From: Diphasiastrum complanatum
Lineage: Eukaryota; Streptophyta; Lycopodiopsida; Lycopodiales; Lycopodiaceae
DNA: 64,000 bases
NCBI GenBank assembly: GCA_029204225.1
Contig: CM055096.1
Coordinates: forward strand, 37,945,003-38,009,002
Reading direction: 5' to 3'
A program made the position numbers and the translations under genes. The notes beneath the pieces were generated by a model. That model was not told where the DNA came from, made no database searches, and saw nothing but the letters and a program-made list of their open reading frames with translations. Shown in pieces: positions 23,428 to 33,710 of the stretch; position 1 is the first letter of the stretch, and each line of letters starts with the position of its first letter.

Positions 23428-24900
23428 CCAGTGCCTCAGGTTCCGTCATCTTGAAAGGTTCATTATGATGGTGCAACTATGTATTAACATCTGTTCTTGG
23501 ATCTGCTTGTGGCATAGATGGAGAATGGACTTTGGCTACTACTTTAGCGGCCTCTTGGGCTTCTTCTTCTTCTCCACTGCCTCATATCTTGATATCTTTT
23601 CTTGTCTGCTTTGAGATTCACATACACCCCTAATGCAGTAGGTATGTTTGTAGTTGGTGCACATTTATTAGGTACTGGATCAACTAGAAGTTCTTTCTGT
23701 TTTTGAGCTATGGTAACAACCATCAAATGTGCAGTTGGTTCTGGTTAAACTACTGGTCTTTTCTTGATTGTAATCATATTCACTGGAGTAATAACAAGTG
23801 GTGGTTTGAGTCTTGTAGGAAATTCTTTATAATAGTGTTCGTAGCCACATTCTCTATAAAATGGTATAAACTTGCCTTTATTTGGACATTTAACTACTCT
23901 ATGACATCCAAGTGGCACTCTGGTCCATTGTCTAGCTGCTTGTTGTTGCACAAAAGCACATACAACATACTGCTCTAAAGGACCACTCTCGTGATCATTG
24001 TTATAGTTCCATTGCTCATTACCATGAGAAGGTTCTGGTTCCATTAGATTAGTAGGAGGAGCACTTTGTCTGGTTGGAGCTGGAAGAGCTAGTCGTTCTG
24101 GAAATCAAAGAGCAAAATTGAAAGGCTTTCCATCAGGATGAATAAGTAGGTTCTCGATACTAAATCTTAGCATACCTTTGCTAGATAATCCGAGGATTAA
24201 ATGAGCAAAAGGTTGTTTCATGTCCCATAGAGTTACACAGAGCTCCAAAGTTTGAAAGCAGTACGTGCAGATTTGAACTCAATCATACGGCTAGGGACCA
24301 TGGAAATTTGACAGTTTTTGGCTTGGCAGAACTCAAAGGTAGATTGGTCTCCAATATCACATATAACTTAAGAAAAGATTTCAAGTTGCGAAGCATTGTC
24401 TTCGTCCAACTCATCTAAGAAAACAAGAGGGTGTGGAGAGAGGGGTGTATCAAGAATGGTAGGTGTTGGTTCAGCAAACAAGGAGTCATTTTCTTTTTCA
24501 AGGCAATCAAAGACTTTTCTTATATTTTGGTTAAAAAATCTCTCTTCCTCCTCATATATATCAATAAGACTAGCAAGATCAGTAGCAAAATTTTCCACAG
24601 TACCCAAAGGGTCAATACAATTTTTACCATAATCCATTTAGATTTTTACCCAATGTAAGGTATTTAAGAGATCAATCATACATAGCACTTTATCTTCTGG
24701 TCTAGCGGCACTGCAGGTGGCACAATCAATTTCAACAATAAAACTATGCAAGATCACAGCTCTTCTCATACAACAGATCAAAGTTTGTATGAATTGATTA
24801 GGGGGAGGAAGGGGCTCTCCATAACCAAGATCAACATCATGAGAAGTGATCAGTGAATCCAAAGTTCGATTGAGTAAATTTTTTTTGCTCAATTCGGATT
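23428..24900 (-). pseudogene. Gypsy gag-region fragment G2
   Basis: On the minus strand this runs from MSKKNLLNRTLDSL (24892) through DLGYGEPLPPP, the segment shared with 15.7-16.2 kb, and a Cys/His cluster PNKGKFIPFYRECGYEHYYK (a decayed zinc knuckle, about 23860). It then passes a basic QWRRRRSPRGR stretch and ends at 23428. Stops and shifts are frequent. The last 120 bp is duplicated at 28631-28750, which links it to the protease piece there. It is the 5' half of a gypsy polyprotein. Confidence 0.65.
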
Positions 24901-24924
24901 GATTATCTCATTGACACATATAGC

Positions 24925-25111
24925 TTGTTGTACAATCCACCGTTGCAAGAGCTTGATTCCAATTGACTGTTGGACTATCAATCCACACTCTAGAGAGAAC
25001 TATCAAACAGGACGGATAGCTCAGTGGTAGAGCATCCCATCTGGTATGAGGGAGATCTTGGGTTTGAATCCTAGTCTGTACATCCATATTATGATTTATG
25101 GATTTCTAACA
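24925..25111 (+). repeat. Putative short LTR ending at a copia-type PBS
   Basis: A segment beginning TGTTGTACAATCC and ending TTTCTAACA is followed at once by TGGTATCAGAAC (25112-25123), a near match to the initiator-tRNA-Met PBS. The length (about 190 bp) would fit a TRIM-type miniature LTR element. The partner LTR was not found; a gypsy LTR begins at 25232. The left edge is a guess. Confidence 0.4.
25010..25081 (+). other. tRNA-like sequence with Pol III A and B boxes
   Basis: 72 nt with TAGCTCAGTGG (A box) and GGTTTGAATCC (B box) at tRNA spacing. The acceptor arms pair at 6 of 7 positions (one G-A mismatch), and the D and T arms can fold. The anticodon arm has a mismatch and would present UGG (Pro) if real. 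The 3' end runs into the putative LTR end and PBS. It is more likely a SINE-like or LTR-embedded promoter than a working tRNA gene. Confidence 0.5.
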
Positions 25112-25231
25112 TGGTATCAGAACTACCGGATCTGTAGCAAGCTTGTATGTTGGCGCCCTACCAAAAGAGAAGCTTCTCTGTTTTTTGTTGTGAAATTTCA
25201 GCATCTTGCTGATCTTTTCAAGTGGAGTTTG

Positions 25232-26060
25232 TGTAGGGTCGAAGATCTTGCGTAGTATAGCTATCCCATCTATCAACAAGGGTTAGATCACTGGATAGGT
25301 ACCTAACTATGCATAGATGTTATTTTTAGTTAGTTTCCTACTTTCTCCCTTAACTCTATTCACCACTAACACTACTCTCTCTTAACTCTACTCCTCTACA
25401 CTAACATTCTTCATGGCTTTGGGTGAAGGGAAGGGGTAGAAAAGAAGAGGAAGAGAGAAGAGAAGAGAGAAAGAGAAGAGAGAAAGAGAGAGAGATGAGA
25501 TGGAGGTTAGCTCAAATGCTCAATGCCATTGCTTATGGAGAAACCTTAACTAATCACAAACAAAAAGCATGGAGAAAATAACAAGCAATCCCAATAATAG
25601 CATAAGCAAGAGTGATTAGCAAATGAGGATGCTTGAGCTCTCAAAATGATAGAGTCTCCTCCTCTCTATTAGGCATGAAAATAGTATACAAATGGTGCCT
25701 TTTTATAAAATGGGGAAGGCCCTTGCCCCTCAATCCTATTGGCTAATAATCACATTGATCCTATCCATTCATCTTGGACCCAACTTGATCCAAGGGTCCA
25801 TAAAAAGGACATTAAACTTCACAAGATTCATGTGAGTCCCCATTTGGATCCAACTCTAAAAAGTGATCTTTAAGTTTAAAAATGACTTTGGGCCTCTAGT
25901 TTTATTTTAATTCCAAGGCCCAAGTCAATTTTATTTTATTGACACTTAAGCTTGCGTGCTCATTGGGCCATGGGCTTACACGCACAGGATGTCATGCCCT
26001 CGCAACACATTTTATTGAACGATTTTATTTATTTACACTTTGTTGGGAATACCCCCAACA
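25232..26060 (-). repeat. Gypsy LTR, minus orientation
   Basis: 829 bp, bounded by TGTAGGGTC and CCCCCAACA on the plus strand. It is an inverted copy of the LTR at 29581-30364: on the minus strand it opens TGTTGGGGGTATTCCCAACA and closes CGACCCTACA. No PBS lies beyond 25231 and no 5-bp duplication is seen (GTTTG versus GGACC), so it is either a 3' LTR of the minus-strand sequence above it or a rearranged solo LTR. Confidence 0.85.
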
Positions 26061-26106
26061 GGACCCATGGCCTGAAGTAGTGCCGATCTCTCAGCACTCT
26101 GCCGAT

Positions 26107-27903
26107 TTAGTAGAAAGTTTTCTTCGCCTGTCTTTCTTGGATCATGGAGGTCGTGACATCCTCCCTAAAGTTGAGGAGGTCCAGTTTCTTCAAGTCCTTG
26201 GGCGTGTGAAGGGACTTGACTCCTCTCAGCCAATCTTGGTCGACCCATGCTTGGAATCTGCATGTCCATGGATCGTCCAAAAGTGCAGCTCGGTAATACA
26301 CACGAGCGATTGGCAGCTGATCTTCGACTTTGTCTAAAGGTAGCTAGCGCCTTATTAATGTCAAAGAATATGGGGGGGGAGAAAATTGTCCCATTTAGTT
26401 TCAATTCCCATTAGATGTTCTAAGTCACGGGCGTAAGTGGCTACCGCGCGGACTGTTGGATCAGGGCAGTTGACATAGTGATTCGCGAATGTGGTGAGAG
26501 CCCTTCTAGCATCCACATCCGTAGTCCAACTGTAGTCTGAATAAATGATCGGCCAATTAAAGTTTTGAATTGTGAGTTTGTCCAGAGGGGTGCCACATTC
26601 CGCCCATTTGGATCATCGTGTACATGGCAGGAAGTGCGCGTTCACCTATAATTGTTGCAGACTCGTCACGTTGGCCCTGATGGCCATAGGGTCTCTTTCG
26701 AACAACTGCTGACGCCACTCTGGTTGTGGGTGAAGGGCGAGTAATGCTTGCAGTTCTCTGTCCTTTATTGTTTGAGCTGAAAACAATATCTGCCAGCCGC
26801 CTCTTGATGACTCGTGGGGATACTTTGATAGGAATTCGTTTATTTTCTTCTCCACGGACTTTGGTCTTCGGAAGGCCTGGCTGGCAGATATCGTGCGCGA
26901 ACCTCTAGATGATGTGGCTTGGCTTTGGCTGGATCTGCACCTTGGCCCTGGTCTCGCGTCTCAACAACCGTATCCATTTGTCCTTGGTCTTGGCCTTCGG
27001 ACCCTTGATCTTGGTTAAATCCCCCTACTGCCTGCTGGCTTTGGTCTTGCTTGTATTGGCTTGTGTAGCGTCAAAAATAGGTGGCGGTGGAATTACCATG
27101 GGGGTGGGCTGGGCCTTTGTTTCCATGAATTTTTGGCAAGCCTTGAGGGCTTGCTTGGCCTGGGCGAGCTTGTGAGTTGCGCTTACCCGATATTCATTGA
27201 ATTTTGCCTGGTAGCTATTTAAGGTTTGGCTATAAACCTATACCTGACACCGAAGAAAATTCATTTTTGATTGAGAGAGTGGCCTTGAGTCTGGTGCAGG
27301 TTGAGCTAACCAGACGAGCTTTTCATCTTGTAGGGCTTTGACCTCCGTCTCTAGATAGGTATTCTCTGCTTCCAAAAGGTTTAGTTGCACGTGGATGGGA
27401 GCAAGTCATTGGGACGCTTCGGATTGAAGCTCCCGCACCTTCGTGGAGGCCTCTGTCAGCGCTTTGGAGAGGCTTTGGATATAATTATTGAGGCCCTCCT
27501 CCTTCTACTGCAGCTTGGCGAGTTCTGCTCGCAGTTGTGTGTTGCTTGTTGCCAGGTGTAGTACCCTGCTTTCCAAGATAGCCTTGGCCGCTACCACATC
27601 AAGGATGTATTTGTCCAGAGTCTGGTACGCCGTCGTTAAGTCTGTGAGAGCAACCGATGTGATGGCACTGATAGGGGCTTGTGTTGTATCAGTCCCGATG
27701 ACTTGTGGAGTTCCGTCGTCATCATCTTCTATTAGGTTCTTGTTGGACCTGATGCCATATGGGGCGATGGGATCAGTCCGATCTAATGATGGTACAAAAA
27801 CTGTTTGGACAAATGCGTCATCAAGCAACGGTTGGTTGCCCTCGACAACCTTTGTTGGTGTAGTAGGTGGGGTTTGAGAAGCAACTATCTTTATGTCAAG
27901 CAT
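26107..27903 (-). pseudogene. Unrecognised coiled-coil ORF region, likely TE-encoded
   Basis: The minus strand has a 132-residue open stretch (27903-27505) with an acidic linker (EDDDD), then helices with heptad-like repeats (TTAYQTLDKYILDVVAAKAI, LHLATSNTQLRAELAKLQ). These continue after a stop as further coil (NNYIQSLSKALTEASTKV, LLEAENTYLETEVKALQDE). Lower down are basic segments and a WQILFSAQTIKDRELQ stretch (26646-26855). Many stops are present. It ends just before the minus-strand gypsy LTR, the position of an accessory (env-like) ORF or of a gag. I do not recognise the family. Confidence 0.4.
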
Positions 27904-28173
27904 ACTTCAGATTATATCATCATTATTTTGCTTTATGTTGATGATATTATTATTACGGGAAGTAATGAGCAGCAGATCGATGTCGTAATACTTGATCTTG
28001 GTATGGTTTTTGAAACCTCAGATTTAGGCTTATTGCATTTTTATCTTGGTCTTGAATTTGTACAAAAAGGGGTTGGAATTTTCATCTCTCAAGAATGCTA
28101 CATTGGGCAGATTTTGAAGCGATTCAAGATGGAAGATTGCAAGCCGGTTGCTGTACCTATGGAACAGGCCTGA
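27875..28173 (+). pseudogene. Ty1-copia RT fragment (copia-3)
   Basis: An open frame shows intact RT palm signatures: LYVKHTSDYIIIILLYVDDI with the YVDD catalytic box, a LGMVFETSDLGLLHFYLGLE segment and GIFISQECYIGQILKRF. It is cut on both sides: the left joins the coiled-coil ORF region and the right joins minus-strand gypsy sequence. Confidence 0.9.
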
Positions 28174-28189
28174 AATTAAGTAGTTAAGA

Positions 28190-28750
28190 TGATGATGAAC
28201 CATTTGATACTACCTTTTTTGATAGGTATGTCTTCAACCATTCCTCTAGAATGGACTGTCGTTTGATCAGCTAGCTTGATGGCAAAAGTGGCAGGCTTCA
28301 GCTTGGTAAGTCTCCATTTTGCACATAGCTTGGTTCAAATCAGTTTAACTCCTGAACCTCCATCAATCATGGCTGCTTCTTTACCAAAATGTCTATGTTG
28401 TATAGGCAGGGTGATGTTTTTTGTTCACTTTTTCAGGCTATCCCCACATTGAGTACTTCGTTCGTGTCTTCAAACCCGGCACAAAAAGGTGGCTTCTGAT
28501 GAACTCGTGATTCCATTTGAGTCAATATTTCTGCTAATACTTCTTTTGCTTTAGGTACCAGCTTAAGAAATTCTTCCCGTGTAATATCCATCTTACTAGG
28601 CAGAATATTTACAATCATTTCTGTTTGTAGTTCTTCAGGTTCCGTCATCTTGAAAGGTTCATCATGATAGTGCAACTATGTATTAACATCAGTTCTTGGA
28701 TCTGCTTGTGGCATAGATGGAGAATGGACTTTGGTTGCTACTTTAGCGGC
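28190..28750 (-). pseudogene. Gypsy protease fragment G3
   Basis: Minus strand: an open stretch (28675-28433; TEPEELQTEMIVNILPSKM, FLKLVPKAKEVLAEILTQ) leads in another frame to a retropepsin core AMIDGGSGVKLI, then a KLKPATFAIKLADQTTV strand and MVEDIPIKKG. The active site is D-G-G-S rather than D-[ST]-G-A. The upstream 120 bp repeats 23438-23555, which places this piece downstream of the gag part in the same element family. Stops are present. Confidence 0.65.
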
Positions 28751-29580
28751 TGAAACCAACCTGAGGACTAAACCATGAAAAAAACCTTTGTTAGCCTATG
28801 AATCCACGTAAGGTAAAGGTTTGATATTGTCCCGACCAAAGGATAGTCAGATTTACACCTCAAGGATGCACAGAGAGAGATTAACGAAACACAGCTCCTC
28901 TTGCCAAACCAAGACCAAACCTTTTAAAACCTTTATTCATAATCCAACAAGGTAGAATATAGCTGAAAGCATACAATACTTCAAAGAAAGAAAGCACCGT
29001 ATAGCGAAACAAATTTCAAGACATCCAGCTGGTACCTGCCACCATCCCACCGCACAAGTTAGCACAATGAGAAAGACAGGTGTCAAAGCTGAATGTTAGT
29101 TGTTATCCATGTCCAAAATAAGTTTAGTTGCTTAACAGCTTAAAAATATTTGATAATACAATGTAGTCCAATCTTTCCTATGTTCATTTAATTATTAGCG
29201 ATAGGCTTTCTCATATTATCACCGTATCAGGGCATCCGCCATTCTGATCAGTCTTATGGTACTGGTCCGTATCAATTTACATAGTAAACACCTATGTATT
29301 GAAAAAATAGTAGCATTATAGATATAATAGACATAGTACCATTTTCGATAAGACCTTGCTAATCGCCAATGAGTTGTGGGATGTTGTCATAGGTACAGAA
29401 GTAAAGCTTGAAGACAACACAAAGACTCATCAAGTTCTCTGTTCTGTCGACCATCCTGATCATGGACGCACCTGTGCTTACACTGTGGGCAGCACTTTTC
29501 ACAATAGTTGTCTTGATAAACCCCAAACAATGGCCATTTCCGTGAGACTCACATAGCTGACCGGCCAGTCGTATCACATG
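28751..29580. repeat. Repeat B copy 2
   Basis: Direct copy of 16203-17030. Here the left neighbour is gypsy protease sequence and the right neighbour is the start of a gypsy LTR at 29581, which sits exactly where family-A LTR would begin (CACATG then TG). Confidence 0.8.
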
Positions 29581-30364
29581 TGTTGGGGGTATTCCCAACA
29601 AAGTGTAATTAAATAAAATCATCCAATAAAATGTGTTGCGAGGGCATGGCATCATGCGGGTGTAAGTCCATGGCCCAGTGAGCACGCAAGCAAAGTTGTA
29701 AATAAAATAAACTTGACTTGGGCCTTGGAATTAAAATAAAACTAGAGGCCCAAAGTCATTTTAAACTTACATTACTTTTTAGAGTTGGGTCCAAATTGGG
29801 ACTCACATGAATCTTGTGATTACCAATGTACTTTTTGTGGACCCTTGGATCAAGTTGGGTCCAAGATGAATGGATAGGATCATTGTGAATATTAGCCAAT
29901 AGGATTGAGGGGCAAGGGCCTTCCCCATTTTATAAAAAGGCACCATTTGTACACTATTTTCATGCTTAATGAGAAGGATGAAACTCTACCAATTTTGGAG
30001 GAGAAGCATCTTCATTTGCAATTCAATGCTTGCTATTGCTCTTGTTGTTTTCAATTGCCTTCAAGTTCATGCTTTTTGGTTTCAATAGTTTATGTTTCCC
30101 CTTTAGCAAGTAAAATGTGCATTTGAGCTAACCTCCACCCTCTCTCTATCTCTCTCTTCTATCTTCTTTTCCCTCCATATTTTCTAATCATCCCCTTCCT
30201 TTCACCTACAATCATGATAAATGTTAGCGTAGAGGAGTAGAGTTAAGGGAGAAAGTAGGAAACTAACTAAAAATAGCATCTATGCATAGTTAGGTACCTA
30301 TCCAGTGATCTAACTCTTGTTGACAGGCGGGATGACTATAATACGCAAGATCTTCGACCCTACA
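29581..30364 (+). repeat. Gypsy 5' LTR, plus orientation
   Basis: 784 bp, from TGTTGGGGGTATTCCCAACA (a near-palindromic end) to CGACCCTACA, and followed by a PBS. It is the inverted partner of 25232-26060. Confidence 0.9.
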
Positions 30365-30365
30365 A

Positions 30366-30383
30366 TGGCGCCGTTGCCGAGGA
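30366..30383 (+). other. Gypsy primer binding site (tRNA-Asp type)
   Basis: TGGCGCCGTTGCCGAGGA lies one base after the LTR. Plant Tat/Athila-type gypsy elements use this complement of the tRNA-Asp 3' end, with one difference here. Confidence 0.8.
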
Positions 30384-31669
30384 TAGGTTTCCACTAACTA
30401 GTTTAGCTGTATTTTAGCTATTTTCTTGATTTTTAGAGTAGTTTTAGGTAGATTTTGTTAGAGTTATTTCTCTGTATTTTTTTGTGTTTGGACTGTTCAC
30501 AGCTAGCGAAGGACACGTGAGAGGGTAGCGGAGGCCCTGAACAGCCTCTAAGGGCTTGAAACCCAAACCAACCAGCCAAAAAACCCAAAAAATCCACACC
30601 AATCTGTATTTTGGAGTGGAAAAAAACCTAAAATTTCATCAGATTTTTATATCTCCAAAATTAGTGAGAATTAACCCTTGCATGACTGGCAGCAGCTCCA
30701 GGGTATTGTCCCAGACCTGCATAAAAGCCTGCGAGAGTTAGTACCAAGCAGAATGTAAGCATCAGAGAAAAATCATAAAAATTTCAAAAAACCCTTGAAA
30801 AAATTCAAAAAAGTTCAAATCTTCATAAGAACTCTCGTAGAGCCCTCTGAAGTTCCATCTTAGTGAGACCAAGACACAGAGAAGCTTGCGAGAGTTAGTT
30901 TGAGGTCTAAGTGTCTGTGCGAGAGTTCCTAGTGAAAAAAAGGTGGAAAAGTACCAATGAACCCTCGCAGACAGCAAAATTTTCAGTTCCAGTGGTCAAG
31001 AACTCTCGCAGAGGATTCTGAAGTTCCATCTCATTGAGACAAGGACACAGAAGAGCTTACGAGAGTTAGTCTGATTCCAGTGAGCAGAAAATTGGATTTA
31101 AGTGCAAAAAAAAAAAACTAAAAAGTGAAGATCCAACAAATCCTTCCAGTAAGAACTCTTGTAGACCCTCTCAATCAATTTAGAATGTCAATTTACATTA
31201 GTGATGAAGCCTGCGAGAGTTAGTATGAAGATCTGGTGAGGATCAAGCCAAAAAAGTGGTTTTGAACCCTCACAGACACTGAAATTTTCACTTCTTGCGA
31301 GAGTTCTCGCAGAGAATGTTATAGTGAGATCTGACCCAGATCCAGCTACTGTGAGCCTTGCAAGAGTTACTTCCCAGAGATATGAAAGATATCAAGTTTT
31401 TTACCTGCAAAAACAGCTAAAAAAAACCCTCGCATAGCCAACCCTCGCACAAGAGAACCCTTGCAGACTAGATCAGTGAAAAGATCTGCATCAGATCCAG
31501 CTACTGTCAAAATCTCTGGTCAATCAGTGCAAGGAGTAAAAAGTTATCAAGGAAAAACCACCGTAAAGGGCTTAAAATTCACTTCCGGCCGATCAGATTG
31601 ATCAGATCTTTAGAGATCCAAACTGCATCCTACTATATAAGCAAGATTCAATCACATTAGAACCCACCA
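30384..31669 (+). other. Gypsy leader with many GCGAGAGTT / AACTCTCGC motifs
   Basis: Non-coding leader between PBS and gag. At least twelve copies of GCGAGAGTT-like words or their complements, in both orientations, are spread over 30730-31480. They can form stem-loops. Confidence 0.7.
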
Positions 31670-31888
31670 TTGGATGAATCTGAGATCGGGACGATCAATA
31701 GCATGAAGGATAGCAAATCAAGCACCACACCTTCCCAAATTAGCAACTGTGCAACAAGAGGCAGAACCGGAACTAGCACCAATGGATCCAATGGCCAACC
31801 CGTACTCGTCACTCCCTTGCAAGTAGTCCAGAGAGCAGCACGGATGGAAATACCAAAATACGACGGATCGTCAGATCCCATCCGATAG
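31670..31888 (+). pseudogene. Gypsy gag N-terminus, truncated
   Basis: A 72-codon open stretch starts at ATGGATGAATCTG and has a Ser/Thr/Asn-rich start, followed by RAARMEIPKYDGSSDPIR, the conserved entry to a plant gypsy gag (IPKYDG-DP). It is cut at 31888 by LTR family A sequence. Confidence 0.75.
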
Positions 31889-32703
31889 CTGGACCGGACA
31901 GCCATAAACAGGTAACTTCCACCCAAGCAAGCCATCCAACTCAGCCGACAGGTTAGAGCTCGTTCCCCAAGAGCTTAACCCATTCACGTTCATGCAAGGA
32001 ACACTCAGAACCACAAGCCGCAATAGATATGGAGACAACCAGTTCCTAGACCAAATGGTCCTGACAGCATATCGCTGGTGCCACGGACCGAATGGTCTCG
32101 ACGGCATACCGCTGGCGTCCCGAGATACGACCCTGAGTTATGTGCCAAATTAAAAAGTTTGAAGCGGCCTTACAACTGGCGCTTTTACCGAACACTGAAA
32201 CCCAGAAGGTAATCAAAGTCAGTTTGAGGCAAATCCCACTTTATTGATAAATCTGAGAAGGGGCACTAGCATGCCAAGGTGAGTGCCAGGATAAAATTCC
32301 AGCAAGGGAGGCTGAGACTTGGTCGGAGCTCGTCCTAAGTCACAATCTGCACTCCCCTATAGTATTGGTGGGATTCACCACCTCCCCTCATACCAAGTGC
32401 TCTTCTACCCTGGCTGGTAAAGCACATTTCCTCTCTCTAGGATTTTCTCTCTTTAGAATTTATTGATCTCCAGGCTTCCTTTAATCATGCCTAGATCGTG
32501 TGAGGTGATTGCACATCGACTTGAGCTCTTTGGACTTTGCTAGAATCGATCAAAGATTTTCAGCCATAGGAACTTGGCGCCGGCTGGATTCTGGTCACAG
32601 TGGTGCCGGTGGCGCCGGGAGCAGCACGGGTGCTGCGGGCGCCGGGGACAATGTTGGCACCTGTGGCACTGAAAGTAAAGCTTGTAAAGGTAACTCTACA
32701 ACA
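31889..32703 (-). repeat. LTR family A, copy A2 (partial)
   Basis: Starts inside the LTR (GACAGCCATAAACAGG) and reaches the true LTR edge (CTCTACAACA). It is colinear with 34914-35765. Confidence 0.8.
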
Positions 32704-33427
32704 CAAGCCATCCAACTCAGCCGACAGGTTAAAGCCCGTTCCCTAAGAGCTAAACTCATTCATGTTCATGCAAGAACACTCAGTACCACAAGCTGCAACA
32801 TATATGAATTGGACCGAATGGTCCCGACAGCATACTGCTGGCTTCCCGGACCGAATGGTCTCGGCGGCATACCGTTGGCATCTTGGAATACAACCCTCAG
32901 CTATGTGCCAGATCAAAAAGTTTGAAGAAACCTTACAATTGGCGCTATTGCCGAACATTGAAACCCAGAAGGTAATCCAAGTCCGTTTGAGAAAAATCCC
33001 ACTTTATTAATAAATTTGAGAAGGTTACATTTCAAATGTGTGACCGACCCTAGTCTTCGGGGCACTGGCATGCCAAGGCGGGCGCCGGGACAACATTCCA
33101 GCAAGGGAGGCTGAGACTTGGCTGGAGCTCGTCTTGAGCCGCAACTCGCACTCTCCTATAGTATTGGTGGGATTCGCCACCTCCCCTCATACCAAGTACT
33201 CTACCCAGTCTGGTAAAGCATGTTTTCTCTCTCTAGAAAGTCATTTTCTCTCTTTAGAATTTATTGATCCTTAGGCTTCCTTTAATCATGCCTAGATCGT
33301 GTCAGGTGATTGCACATCGATCTGAGCTCTATGGACTTTGCTAGAACCGATCAAAGATTTTCAGCCATAGGAACTTGGTGTTGGCTACATTCTGGTCACA
33401 ATGGTGCCAGGAGCAACTGTTGGAGAG
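32704..33427 (-). repeat. LTR family A, copy A3 (partial)
   Basis: A second, still shorter LTR part (from CAAGCCATCCAACTCAGCC), joined head-to-tail to A2. It ends at 33427, where the next LTR (A4) begins. Confidence 0.75.
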
Positions 33428-33710
33428 TGTAGCGGAGGCATCCCAAAGGGAGCCGGGAACCACGGCTTAGCCTTCAACTGTTGTCGTCCAAACCCACTTG
33501 ACATACAAGCAACCAACTCGCCAACAATGATCAGACTTAACCAACTTTAAGCTCCGAAACCAACATTGAGATCCAACCTGGCGCCATGCCAGATCAGGGG
33601 TCCTGATGTGGGTGACTTCCCTCCGAGCCAGCCGCCCGACATACATCAAACTTAACCAACTCGAAGCTTCGTTACAAATGAGTAACATCCATTCCAAGGA
33701 AGCGGTCTGC

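Noticed and set aside
25010-25081. Functional tRNA-Pro(UGG) gene
   Set aside because: Acceptor and anticodon stems have mismatches and the sequence is embedded at a putative LTR end. Kept only as tRNA-like.
24925-25111. Cassandra element with 5S rRNA
   Set aside because: The LTR shows no 5S internal control region; its Pol III boxes are of tRNA type.
30730-31480. CRISPR-like array of GCGAGAGTT repeats
   Set aside because: The repeats are short, in both orientations and irregularly spaced, and the context is a eukaryotic retroelement leader.
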